From Antedon mediterranea (lineage: Eukaryota > Echinodermata > Crinoidea > Comatulida > Antedonidae), in contig NC_092679.1 in assembly GCF_964355755.1 (NCBI RefSeq), positions 15,864,932-15,924,931 on the forward strand: DNA of 60,000 nt, in the 5' to 3' direction. Below the pieces are notes generated by a model. It made no database searches. It saw nothing but the letters and a program-made list of their open reading frames with translations, and was not told the origin of the DNA. The position numbers and the translations under genes are program-made. Positions within the stretch are counted from its first letter, which is position 1; the number at the start of each line of letters is the position of its first letter. Below, one piece after another: positions 24,501 to 36,500 of this stretch.

Positions 24501-27500
24501 TTTTGAAAGAAAAAAAAACGGTTTAAAAAATTACATTCTCCTAGACTGCAATAGAATGGAAACAGCAAGAACATGCTTACCTGAACATACCACACGAGGG
24601 CTCCCTTCAATGACATATCAGGTGGTATTTTATGTGCAATTTTTTCTTTCTTACGATCAAAGATTGCAAACTTTCCAAGTTTGCTGCTGGAGTCTATTGT
24701 CGTTTGTGTCACAGAATTCTCAGCCAAATCCTTTAAGTACTCTAATCTAGTTCGAGTAGCCATGGCTACAAATTTTTCTGACTTGTGAACAGCATTTTCA
24801 CCATTTATGACTGAAAGGAGAGAATTTACATTCAGATTTATTTATTTATTTACCAGATTTCTATAGCACCCTTTTCATGAAAACTCATGCTCAAAGGATT
24901 AGTTTTCATCGTTTTTTAGAATATAAATTATTTTTCAGATTTGTTTTTCAAACTTTGATGATTTACAATTTCAATATCAAAAAACGAGCCGATCACTTAT
25001 AATCTTCTTTTGAATATCTCACCTTTTTTTCTTGTTTTTGTTTTATTCAATGTTTTTCATAATTATAAACATACCTTTTGCAAGCAGAAATTCTGCGAAC
25101 GAAGCTGATTTTGTAAACTTCATATTTGCACCATAATAAGGTCCAAAAGCTGGAACATCATTAGATCGTGAAACTGCAACCCTACATAAAAAAAAAACAT
25201 TTTGATGTAATGTTAGTTCAGTTTTATTTGTCCATAAGACCAGAAAAATCATTTGAACAAGTTTTATCGCAAAAAACATGGGCGACGCAGGACGGCAAGG
25301 GTTTGGGAGCAAACGTCATGACACACATACATACATGATTTGTTGTTTGTACATACGCATCGTGACGTCTGCTCCTAAACCTTCCTATCATGCATTGTGC
25401 AATGACGTTCCTCGCTAAATCAAGCTATTGCAAAAAAACCTTATTGCTCAAAAATTACCACAGAAAATGAAACAATTTAAAATTTAAAATAAGATTAAAA
25501 ATTACCGGATCTCTGAATAGACAATTAATTTCCTGAGTTGATTTATGAAAAAGTAAGTATGTATTGAGAAAAATGCATCACTATATTTGTATATTTGATA
25601 ACATTTTTGTTTGTATAATTATAGCACCCTCTATGCCATAACTGTTATGCAAAAATAGTATTCATTTTTACGGTATGTAATAATTTAAATAAATGCACAA
25701 TTATGTGCTTTCTTGAATTGTTATTATTATTAAACATAAATGTAGATTGAAAAGAAAGAAAATTATTCTCCAATTCTTCTCTAAATTCATATAGTTGTTT
25801 TTACTCATCTATATCATAATTTTCCCATAATTTTTCCCGATTGGAACTGAAACATAATTTGTTAATAAGGACATCAATATTAAAATTAAACATAGCGTGT
25901 GTATTTGAGAGGTTGGCTTGACAAAAGCACTTTAGAGCAGATATTTAAATATTAAAGCCGATTTCAAACATGATGATAAGAATATAAAATGAAAAGCCAA
26001 ATGTCAAGGGTCAAGGGTTATGAAAACATTGAACACAATTTAAATTGATTTTGAACTGCCTCATCCGTAGAGAAAATTTCATTTGAATTTAAATTGAAAT
26101 TAAATCCAATATTTAAATAAGATAATCAATAATAATAATAATAATTGTTTCTTTAGCTCACATAAAAATATGACAAGTTAAATTGGATATCATTTTCTGA
26201 TTGAATCAGAATCAGAATATGAATTATATAAATATTTATATAAGAAATTTGTCCAGTTGGTATATCAAATGTTTATAATTGGGCATTCACACTATCAAAA
26301 GTTATGGCAAAATACTGTAGTAATGTACACAGGGCCTCAAAATACTGTATGTACTACTGTAGTAATGTACACAGGGCTTCAAAATACTGTACTACTGTAG
26401 TAATGTACACAGGGCCTCAAAATACTGTATGTACTACTGTAGTAATGTACACGGGGCTTCAAAATACTGTACTACTGCAGTAATGTACACGGGGCCTCAA
26501 AATACTGTATGTACTACTGTAGTAATGTACACAGGGCTTCAAAATACTGTACTACTGTAGTAATGTACACGGGGCCTCAAAATACTGTACTACTGTAGTA
26601 ATGTACACAAGGCTTCAAAATACTGTACTACTGTAGTAATGTACACGGGGCCTCAAAATACTGTACTACTGTAGTAATGTACACAGGGCTTCAAAATACT
26701 GTACTACTGTAGTAATGTACACAAGGCTTCAAAATACTGTACTACTGTAGTAATGTACACAGGGCCTCAAAATACTGTACTACTGTAGTAATGTACACAG
26801 GGCCTCAAAATACTGTACTACTGTAGTAATGTACACGGGGCCTCAAAATACTGTACTACTGTAGTAATGTACACAAGGCTTCAAAATACTGTACTACTGC
26901 AGTAATGTACACAGGGCTTCAAAATACTGTACTACTGTAGTAATGTACACAGGGCCTCAAAATACTGTACTACTGTAGTAATGTACACGAGGCCTCAAAA
27001 TACTGTACTACTGTAGTAATGTACACGTTTTTCTGACTGATTTCATCACCCTGATAATAAATATGAAATAACAACAATAATTATCTACTAACAAACACGT
27101 TATGTTTTCTATCAAAAATATATTAGAACAAATAATAGGGTAATAAAACTGAATCACACCATAAAGATTAATCATCCAAGATACAATCTATTGGGTAAAT
27201 TGTTGTGGATGATTTGAAAATGTTTATTACACATTTGTACGCAATAATGTTAAATGATGATATGTATGCATTTGAAAGACAAGTCAAGCATACAAAAGTG
27301 ACATCAGAAGACAATATTGTTGAATGTTGTATATGCTTGTGTACATATATTAGACAATTTGATGTAATTGCATGGAATTGTCATTATAAAATGCACTATA
27401 ACAATATTGTTGAATTATTAATGTATACAATGGTATACACTTATATAGTACAACCCCTTTGGGACCCAACAAAGTATTACCCTTAATAGCGGTTGGCTGT

Positions 27501-30500
27501 ATTGTTAAATTATATATTGCACAATTTTTGTTTCCAGGTAAGTGTCTTATTATTGTGGGCATGTCCTCGTAATAGGGGTGTCTCCCTAAATAAGAATTAA
27601 ATGTTGTGTTGAAACATTGTTTATTTGTTTGTTTCCCAGGAAAGTGTTCCCTTAATAGGGGTGTCCCCTGAATACGGGTTGGCACTAGTATTATAATACA
27701 TATTGTACATTGTTCACTTAACAAAAACTGTCCTCTTAAAAAGAGTGTCCTCTGAATAGGGATGTTCTCTGCATAGTGGTGCACCCTGAATAGAAGTTTT
27801 ACTATATGCTTCATAACATAACTTCATAACAAAGTCGGTAGTCACTGTTGAGTGCAGACTAATACAATTTGTTTGCGCTCTAGGCTTTTGTTCACCTATT
27901 AACATGTACGCCTTCTACATAGTAAATCACGGTCGGGAAAAATAAGAGAAAAATATGTTAACATGTACGCCTTCCACATACTGAATCACGGCCGGGAAAA
28001 ATACGAGAAAAATAGGAGAACATGTACACCTTCCACATACTGAATCACGGCCAGGAAAAATAAGAGAAAAATAGGTGAACATGTACGCCTTGCACATACT
28101 GAATCATGGCTGGGAAAAATATGAGAAAAGCGACAGCGTAAAGAGTGATTTGAACACTGATATACCTAATAGAATTGATGTGGAAGCGCTTACTACTACT
28201 AAAATGAATTTCATATACAAGTGTATTTTCAACGACCTAGTTGAGAAAATTGTGCCAAACACAACCTCAAAGAGTTTCAAGTAAAGGTATATAATAAATA
28301 GGAAATATATTACAAGTAAGCTTGCTCAACCAAATTTATGTATTTTCTTTTACTCATTTATCCAACCATGAACTTTTATACACATGTCATCTACTGTAAC
28401 ATGAGATGCAATGAAATAACTATACAATGCAAAGCAGCTGCCTACAGCATTCTACACAATACGATCAAGCCAATTTACCAGACGATTAGCTCTCAAGAAT
28501 AGAGGGAGCGGCTAATAAGGTGTGCACTAAGACAACGTAAGGACAAGCCAATTAGTGATAATCTAAATTTTGCTTTAATGTGCCTTAAGGTGATTGCGTA
28601 TACTTGACCTGTTAGTTCTGCGAAAAATACTATAAAAACTATTTAGCTAAAGAACATCAGTGTTCATATCAGATAGAATTGCCAAGATAAAATGAATTTA
28701 GTTATTAATCCACTTGTAATATGGTGTTTAAAGGATTGATAGAGATTAGATAAGCTAATTAATCTAATTTGGCTAATCCCTTTAAGATCATATAGCAATA
28801 CTTATACTGATTATTCGTGTTTTTGTATTAGATTAGATTTAATTTTAATGAGGCTAATAGCCACTATCTAGTGATTCTAATTAAAGACCACTCTAAGTAA
28901 CAACTTGACCAAGAAGAACAAAAAATACAGGTTACACTGGTAGTATGTAGTTGAAGTGATTCTAATAAAAGACCAAAGATTTAGTAAACCTAATATTACA
29001 GGCTTCACTCCAATTAAAGACCGCTCAAAATAAAAACTTGATCCAGAACACAAAATAAAAGTTAAGCCGGTAGTATGTATTTGAAGTGACTCTAATAAAA
29101 AACCTAATATTACAGGATTCTCTCCAATTAAAGACGTCTCTAAAGACTTGACCAAAAAAACAAAAAGACCAAATATCTACACTACATATTTATAGGCTAC
29201 ACTAAAAATGTATCATTTAAAATTTGTTTTGCAATTATTGTAAATAAATTTTAAATACAGTACTGATTTACCAATTTTATTTTGTAATTGTTATGCTATT
29301 TTCCAAGGTAAAAAACTACTTAGCATTTATGACAATTTCTTTTGATACTTGCTGAGGAAAATTAATAGAATTGAGATTCTAAATACTACAGAAAATACAA
29401 GTATAATTATTTTTCCGTTTTCATTTAAATCTATCTAAAATTAAATAGATGCAATCATGATTATATAAAGTAAAAATATTCTTGTCTTAATTAAACTAAT
29501 TACTTAAAATGTTTTTATTTGTTTTTAGGTAAAACATAAATTAACCATTTTAGTCAGAGGTATTAGAATAACATAATCAGATGTCAGCTTCGATAAAACA
29601 ACTTTTCCCTAGAGTATAATATTTCTAATATTAAATGTTGTATTGTTGCAAAGAAAACAAATATGTATGCAATTATTTATGTATTGTGAATATTCCCATA
29701 TGACAAATTAATTTCATGTTTGTACAAGTAACGATTCCTCCCTCATCATCTTTCCGATATTAAAGCATATCTAAATACGTAAGGAGAGAATTGAGTGCTC
29801 TTACAAGTATCTCTATCATCAAACAGCCTTCAGAAATCATGAACTCCAAGTCAGCGTTAGCGCGTACATGAGCAAAACCCGACCTATTTATCGTCTAATT
29901 TATCATCATCCATTGTATTGATGCTTAAATCTACTTACGAGTATCGCACGTTTTCCGTGTTCGGTTCATGTGCCCGCACGATGACGAACACGTGCTGGAA
30001 CTGTGAGCGAATCGTTATCGGTGAGAACGGCTTTGCCCCTGGTTCTTGAAAAATGATTGTGGCTATGTCATTTCCTATATGTCTTTTTCTCAATAACTGT
30101 AACATAAATTTAAGTCAATGAGTTAAATAATTTCCACTGAATTTAAAATTAAATTAAATATATGTAAACTCCAATAAAGAAAGAACATTATATTGCGAAT
30201 TCAATAATTTTCAAGAATCTTTTACCATATATAAATAAATTTTACATATTTTAGAGTAAAAGATGAATCAGATTTTTTAATATGATCAAATACATCAAAA
30301 CATAGAATTCTTAATATATGTTCAGTCTTTTTTAATTTTATTTTTGATAGCGACAGATTTCAATAGGCATAAGTATATAAAACTGATAAATTAATCAATT
30401 ATTGACAATATTTTCCTAATACAGCGGCGGATCCAGGATTTTGAATAGGGAGGCCCAATAGCGTAAAAATGGTGACATGAAGGGCCGGCCTTAATGGATG

Positions 30501-33500
30501 TCTTTTTCATTACAATTTGCGAAATTTAGGGGCCGGGGCCTACAAACCTCCTCCCTCTGGATCCGCTCCTGTTAAGAATGTTGTGGAAGAAAAGATTATT
30601 ACAACATGATGCATGTTGTTTAGCATAGTATTAATAATTATCTAGATAAACAAAAATGTTAAATTTTATAGATAGATAATAATTTTATTCGTCTATTTGT
30701 AATATAAATTTTTATAGATAGTTTATTATATATCATTGTTGTTACTTTGGGAGTACGGAACCTGAACTCTTGTTATAGTGATTAGGTTCACTTTTAGGTT
30801 CCTGCCTACTCCCTTAGTTTCAGTGTTTTTGTATGTTTGTAACTGGTTTTTTGGCAATAAATAATAATAATCACTATAACAAGAGTTCAGGTTCCGTACT
30901 CCCAAAGTAACAACAATGATATATAATAAACTATCTATAAAAATTTATATTACAAATAGACGAATAAAATTATTATCCATCTATAAAATTTAACATTTTT
31001 GTTTATCTAGATAATTATTAATACTATGGTAAACAACATGCATCACATAAAATTGTTTACAACTAATAAAACTATAGACTTGTCGCCAAATAAAGAAATA
31101 TGGTGTTAATAAACTGGGTGTTTTTTTCCACACTACAGCAGTTTTATGACAAAATGATGGAAAAATAATGAGTAGTTTGTAAACATGAATATAGAACATT
31201 AACTACAACAATTCCCAATTGCTAATAGTATGCATGAGTGAGCGTATCACCTGCTTTTAATACTAAACCATATTTTAGTAACATGTAGAGTAGTACTCAG
31301 TTCAATTCAACTTTATTTAACCACTACGAAGGTCCGTTGTTCTAAAATGTCAAAAATATGTTCACTATAAAAATGTATATTATTTAAAAGTTTTAATGAA
31401 GTTTGTTTAAACAATTGAAGAGTTGTAGACTAGTGAATGTCAACACCAAGATTATTCCATCTAAATACACCTTTATATGCTAGTCTTTTATATTCAGTCT
31501 TAGGTAGCTGTAAAGGCACGCCCCTATCCCCTATGAGGACACAATTAATGTGAAAATAGTGAATTTGAATACATGGTGGCATATTATAGCATATTATAAA
31601 AATATTATACTTTATAGACTTTTTTCTGTATGTCATACATATGCCATGAAATTAGATTCTTGTATAAGCCTACCATACAAAGTAACTCTTTATTCTGGTA
31701 TAATATCTATATGTTCTGGTTGATAAGCCCACCCTGCAAGCTTTATGTTTAAGGCAGATATGACAAGAGGATATATCATTTACTTTGTATGTTTGAATTT
31801 TGATCAGTTTCTAAGTGCGTAATTTATTTTTCTATCAATAGTTGGATCTTATAAACTAATCTAAATGGAATTGAAGGACTTATTCTTTAAGATAATTATT
31901 ATAGCTAATGTGAGTTATTTAAAAGCAAACTAGAATAAGAAGAAAACAAACTAATATTGTCACTACCAAAAAAATGAAAAAATAATATGTGATAACCACA
32001 TGATTATCAAGCAAATAGGCTCCTATTTAAATACTGTAAGTAATATAAACAAACCTAATATCCAAAGCAATTACACTGACAGTTTGGTCAATGATGAGCG
32101 ACACACAAGATTCAATTCATTAACATAGTTTTAATGAGGTTTATATTACCTTGTATATTACTGTATTAGTATTTTTAGAACAGAACAAGACTAATTAGCA
32201 ACTAAATAACTAAACTATAAAGCAAAGCTTAAAATGTATTGTAAATATACAAAAATAAATCAATCTAAAAATAAATATTGTAAACACATTTAAATTTGTT
32301 CATACATACTAAATGAATGCACTATAAGGTGACCTCTCAAGGAAAGTACATTTTTTAAATCTTTACTTTATCTTACTTTATTATTATTTTGTATTAATTC
32401 GTAATTTAACCAAGTACAGTAATTTATATTGTTTTATGAAATGAAATACAGGAAATAAAAAATTTAAAAAAACCAAAAAACAACATTTTTTAAATCTTCT
32501 GTAGAGGAAAAGATACCTTCAGGACCCCAAAAAATGTTCCCTTAATAGGAGTGTCCCCTGAATAGAGGTTGGCTGTAGTGTTATATATAACATATAACAA
32601 ATATATTAACCTCCGTTATCTCCCTATTAGGGGTTTCCCAACAAAAAAGAAGGGTTGTAAAAATCTCTCTTTTACCTGTTGTTTGTTACTGTTGGAAAAT
32701 GGAAGCATAGTTGATACATGGAACATAATCTCAATGTCTTGGTATGTGGCATATAAGGAATGTGTACCAGTGGAATCACCTGCAAAGACAAAAACAAACA
32801 TTATTTTGTTTGGTAAATTATGCTAATTAGTTTCACCTCTCGCATTCAACCAAAATGGCCGTGTTAACTTAATGGCCAAGACAATTTTAGCTTTCAGAGA
32901 AAATTTCCCATTTGTGGACACACATTGCACGACGATGAAGAAGCAATTTAGTAGTGAAAAATTTAGGTCACAGGAATGCAGTAAAGTAAAGTGAAATACG
33001 TGGGAGAAAATATTGAAACATGCTCGACCTATTCTTCACTGCCATGTATGTCATGCTTGTGCTTTACTAGTTGTGTGCCATGTTGGACACTGTTATCCCC
33101 AGTTGTCAATAAAAAACAAGAATAATAATAATAATAATATGGCACATAACAAGTGATGCGCATATAGTGAGTTAAATTAAAAAGATTACTCCACACATAT
33201 TTTATAGTGCACTGCACAAGCATTGTTTCTTTACAAAATATATAAATTAGTGGCGCTTTCGTCCTCGAGTGTCATTTTGGGACCGTAGACAAATGGTGAA
33301 CGTTTAAACAAGACAGTATAGTCTTGATAATGAATAGAATAGTGAATACTTATTATGCTTATATGCATGGATACTGAGTATTCGATTGTATAAATTACTA
33401 TTCTTAGTCCCGAGGTCGATCAAAGTATACTGATAAAAACTACATATATACGTGGTGTATTGCAAACTTTATATCAAAATAATAACCTTATGTTTATCAT

Positions 33501-36500
33501 CCCAAAACGGAAGCGTGCTAGTGTTGGAGCTCACAGTCACACCATGCCCAAGACATGCAGATTTGAGAGTAACAGAATGAATAGGTAGCTTAAAAATCAA
33601 CAAATCATATTTTCAACCTTTTCTTTTGTTTAATATTATAATTCTTCTGATCATACTAGATTGAGAGGACAACGTAACTTAAGCGCAACTATCGTTCAAT
33701 CACTGTCTAACATGGATACACCTTTACTTACATTTATTGTCCAATTGTGCTCTGAACTTTTCAAAATCCTTTAAGCGAACCTTCGTTCCAAGACAATCGA
33801 GAAACTCCTCAAATGCGGGACTTCCAAATTCTGGAAGAAAGAAGAAAGTGAACAAAAATTACTAATTACAAAACCTTGAAATCGCACATAAATACAAGCT
33901 CACTGCAAAATATATCTGAAATTTACTTTTACTAATTTGGCATTCCTTCTTCAGTTTTTCTATCCACTTTTAATTAATTTAGTTCAAGTTTTGTTTTGTA
34001 AGAAAATAAACACTGGGTTTGCATTAAAATAATTTGTATGATAAAAAAAAATTCTCATAAAAACAATCCACATAAATTTAAAGACAAAATTTCTATTAAA
34101 AAAACATAATTTAGCTTTAGCAAGCCAGATGGTGAGTTATTAATCATTTTTTTCAAGATATTTTTTTACTATAATTGATAAACACTTTCATTATAGACAT
34201 CAGATGCAAATTCAAAATGAGTTTGGTTTAAAGGTGGCCTAGTTTTTATGATTTGTTGCCTCTATATTATGAATCCAAAAGCAATTTTGAAAAACCTTGA
34301 TAGACTATTATATATAATTTATGTGACATTATTAAAATACTTGCACCATTATTCTATTTTTTTTCATATAATTTAAATTGCATGTATTCATAGTAGTGGA
34401 GCTACTAGCTTACCTTCCAATCCCAGGGTTCAATCCTGACCTAGTGCCAGGGTTGTAACTCACAAATCTTTCTACTCCACTCCCTAAGCCTCGAATGAGA
34501 CTTAGTTTAATAATAAATTATTAAAAAAAAAAAAATTTTTTTATCCATCCTGTAATTTCCCACTGTTCGATGCGTATAAAATAAATGACAAAATAAATAT
34601 ATAAATCCAAAGGCAAATTACTGAAAAAATGACAATGCTGTGGGTAAAAAGTGGCTTGATCTCAATGGAGATACAACAAAAAAAGCAAAAAGCTAAATCA
34701 AAACGATAAGTAAAACAGCCAGAAAAGTTAGCAGAGCTTTCGGGCAACACTATAAATATATATATATATAACTAGCTGTTTATAAAAATTTTTTTTTTTT
34801 TTAAACAATAAATAGTAAAACACACCAACTACAGTAGAAAGAATTTCATTTGGGACACACCATTGGGGCAATTTATTTGTAGTCAGCAGTGGAAATCCAT
34901 ATTTAGGAGACATTTTGTTGGGTTGAAAGGTGTCTCTTTAGTAGGGTTCCCCTTTAGTAGAGCTACCCGTTAGTAGAGCTTTCCCTTAGTAGAGATTCCC
35001 CTTAGTATGGCTTCCCATAAAATAGTACGCTTCCTCTTAGTAGACTACTAGGACTTCCCCTTAATGGAAGTTCTCCTTAGTAGAGCCTTCCCTTATTATG
35101 GCTTCTCCTTAGTAGAGCTTCCTCTAGACTACTAGGGCTTCCCCTTAATAGAGGTTCTCCTTAGTAGAGCTTCCCTTTAGTATGGCTTTCCCTAATAGTA
35201 CAGCCTCCCCTTAGTATGGCTTTCCCTTTAGTACAGCCTCCCCTTAGTATGGCTTTCCCTAATAGTACAGCTTCCCCTTAGTATGGCTTTCCCTTTAGTA
35301 CAGCTTCCCCTTAGTATGGCTTTCCCTAATAGTACAGCCTCCCCTTAGTATGGCTTTCCCTTTAGTACAGCCTCCCTTTAGTATGGCTTTCCCTTTAGTA
35401 CAGCCTCCCTTTAGTATGGCTTTCCCTTCAGTACAGCTTCCCCTTAGTATGGCTTTCCCTTTAGTACAGCTTCCCCTTAGTATGGCTTTCCCTAATAGTA
35501 CAGCCTCCCCTTAGTATGGCTTTCCCTTTAGTACAGCTTCCCCTTAGTATGGCTTTCCCTTTAGTACAGCTTCCCCTTAGTATGGCTTTCCCTTTAGTAC
35601 AGCTTCCCCTTAGTATGGCTTTCCCTTTAGTACAGCCTCCCTTTAGTATGGCTTTCCCTTAGTACAGCTTCCCCTTAGTATGGCTTTCCCTTCAGTACAG
35701 CTTCCCCTTAGTATGGCTTTCCCTTCAGTACAGCTTCCCCTTAGTATGGCTTTCCCTAATAATACAGCCTCCCCTTAGTATGGCTTTCCCTAATAGTACA
35801 GCCTCCCCTTAGTATGGCTTTCCCTTTAGTACAGCTTCCCCTTTGTATGGCTTTCCCTAATAATACAGCCTCCCCTTAGTATGGCTTTCCCTTTAGTACA
35901 GCCTCCCCTTAGTATGGCTTTCCCTTCAGTACAGCTTCCCCTTAGTATGGCTTTCCCTAATAGTACAGCTTCCCCTTAGTATGGCTTTCCCTTTAGTACA
36001 GCTTCCCCTTAGTATGGCTTTCCCTAATAATACAGCCTCCCCTTAGTATGGCTTTCCCTTTAGTACAGCTTCCCCTTAGTATGGCTTTCCCTAATAATAC
36101 AGCCTCCCCTTAGTATGGCTTTCCCTTTAGTACAGCTTCCCCTTAGTATGGCTTTCCCTAATAGTACAGCCTCCCTTTAGTATGGCTTTCCCTAATAGTA
36201 CAGCCTCCCCTTAGTATGGCTTTCCCTAATAGTACAGCCTCCCCTTAGTATGGCTTTCCCTAATAGTACAGCCTCCCCTTAGTATGGCTTTCCCTAATAG
36301 TACAGCCTCCCCTTAGTATGGCTTTCCCTAATAGTACAGCCTCCCCTTAGTATGGCTTTCCCTTCAGTACAGCTTCCCCTTAGTATGGCTTTCCCTAATA
36401 GTACAGCTTCCCCTTAGTATGGCTTTCCCTTTAGTACAGCTTCCCCTTAGTATGGCTTTCCCTAATAATACAGCCTCCCCTTAGTATGGCTTTCCCTTTA

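Larger units (their letters stand above)
21060..24580 (-). other. Intron 10
   Basis: Most of it (21373-23653) may be one 2.3-kb inverted-terminus element with a more GC/CpG-rich interior than its surroundings. It contains a 26-bp perfect palindrome at 23084-23109. 23654-24580 shows nothing recognisable. Confidence 0.5.
25182..29938 (-). other. Intron 8 (4.8 kb)
   Basis: Holds an imperfect inverted repeat just inside the intron (25299-25385; ggtttgggagcaaacgtcat against tgacgtctgctcctaaacc), a 38-bp satellite (26309-27026), a pogo-like repeat stretch (27450-27795) and a 59-bp tandem array (27900-28135). 28876-29155 has a short imperfect duplication (ggttacactggtagtatg against gttaagccggtagtatg). 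No coding exon seen. Confidence 0.6.
30097..32675 (-). other. Intron 7
   Basis: Holds a 178-bp near-perfect inverted repeat (30607-31045), a probable antisense LINE 3' remnant (about 31305-31640) and a short pogo-like fragment (32535-32590). Confidence 0.65.

Noticed and set aside
26309-27026. CRISPR-like array
   Set aside because: Direct tandem satellite with no unique spacers, in a eukaryotic intron.
27205-27486. 93-codon plus-strand frame
   Set aside because: AT-rich, no recognisable motif, overlaps a degenerate pogo-like repeat; probably chance.
28075-28284. 69-codon plus-strand frame
   Set aside because: Begins inside the 59-bp tandem array. The unique part ([20 protein letters not shown]) is not recognised and has no neighbouring exons on the plus strand.
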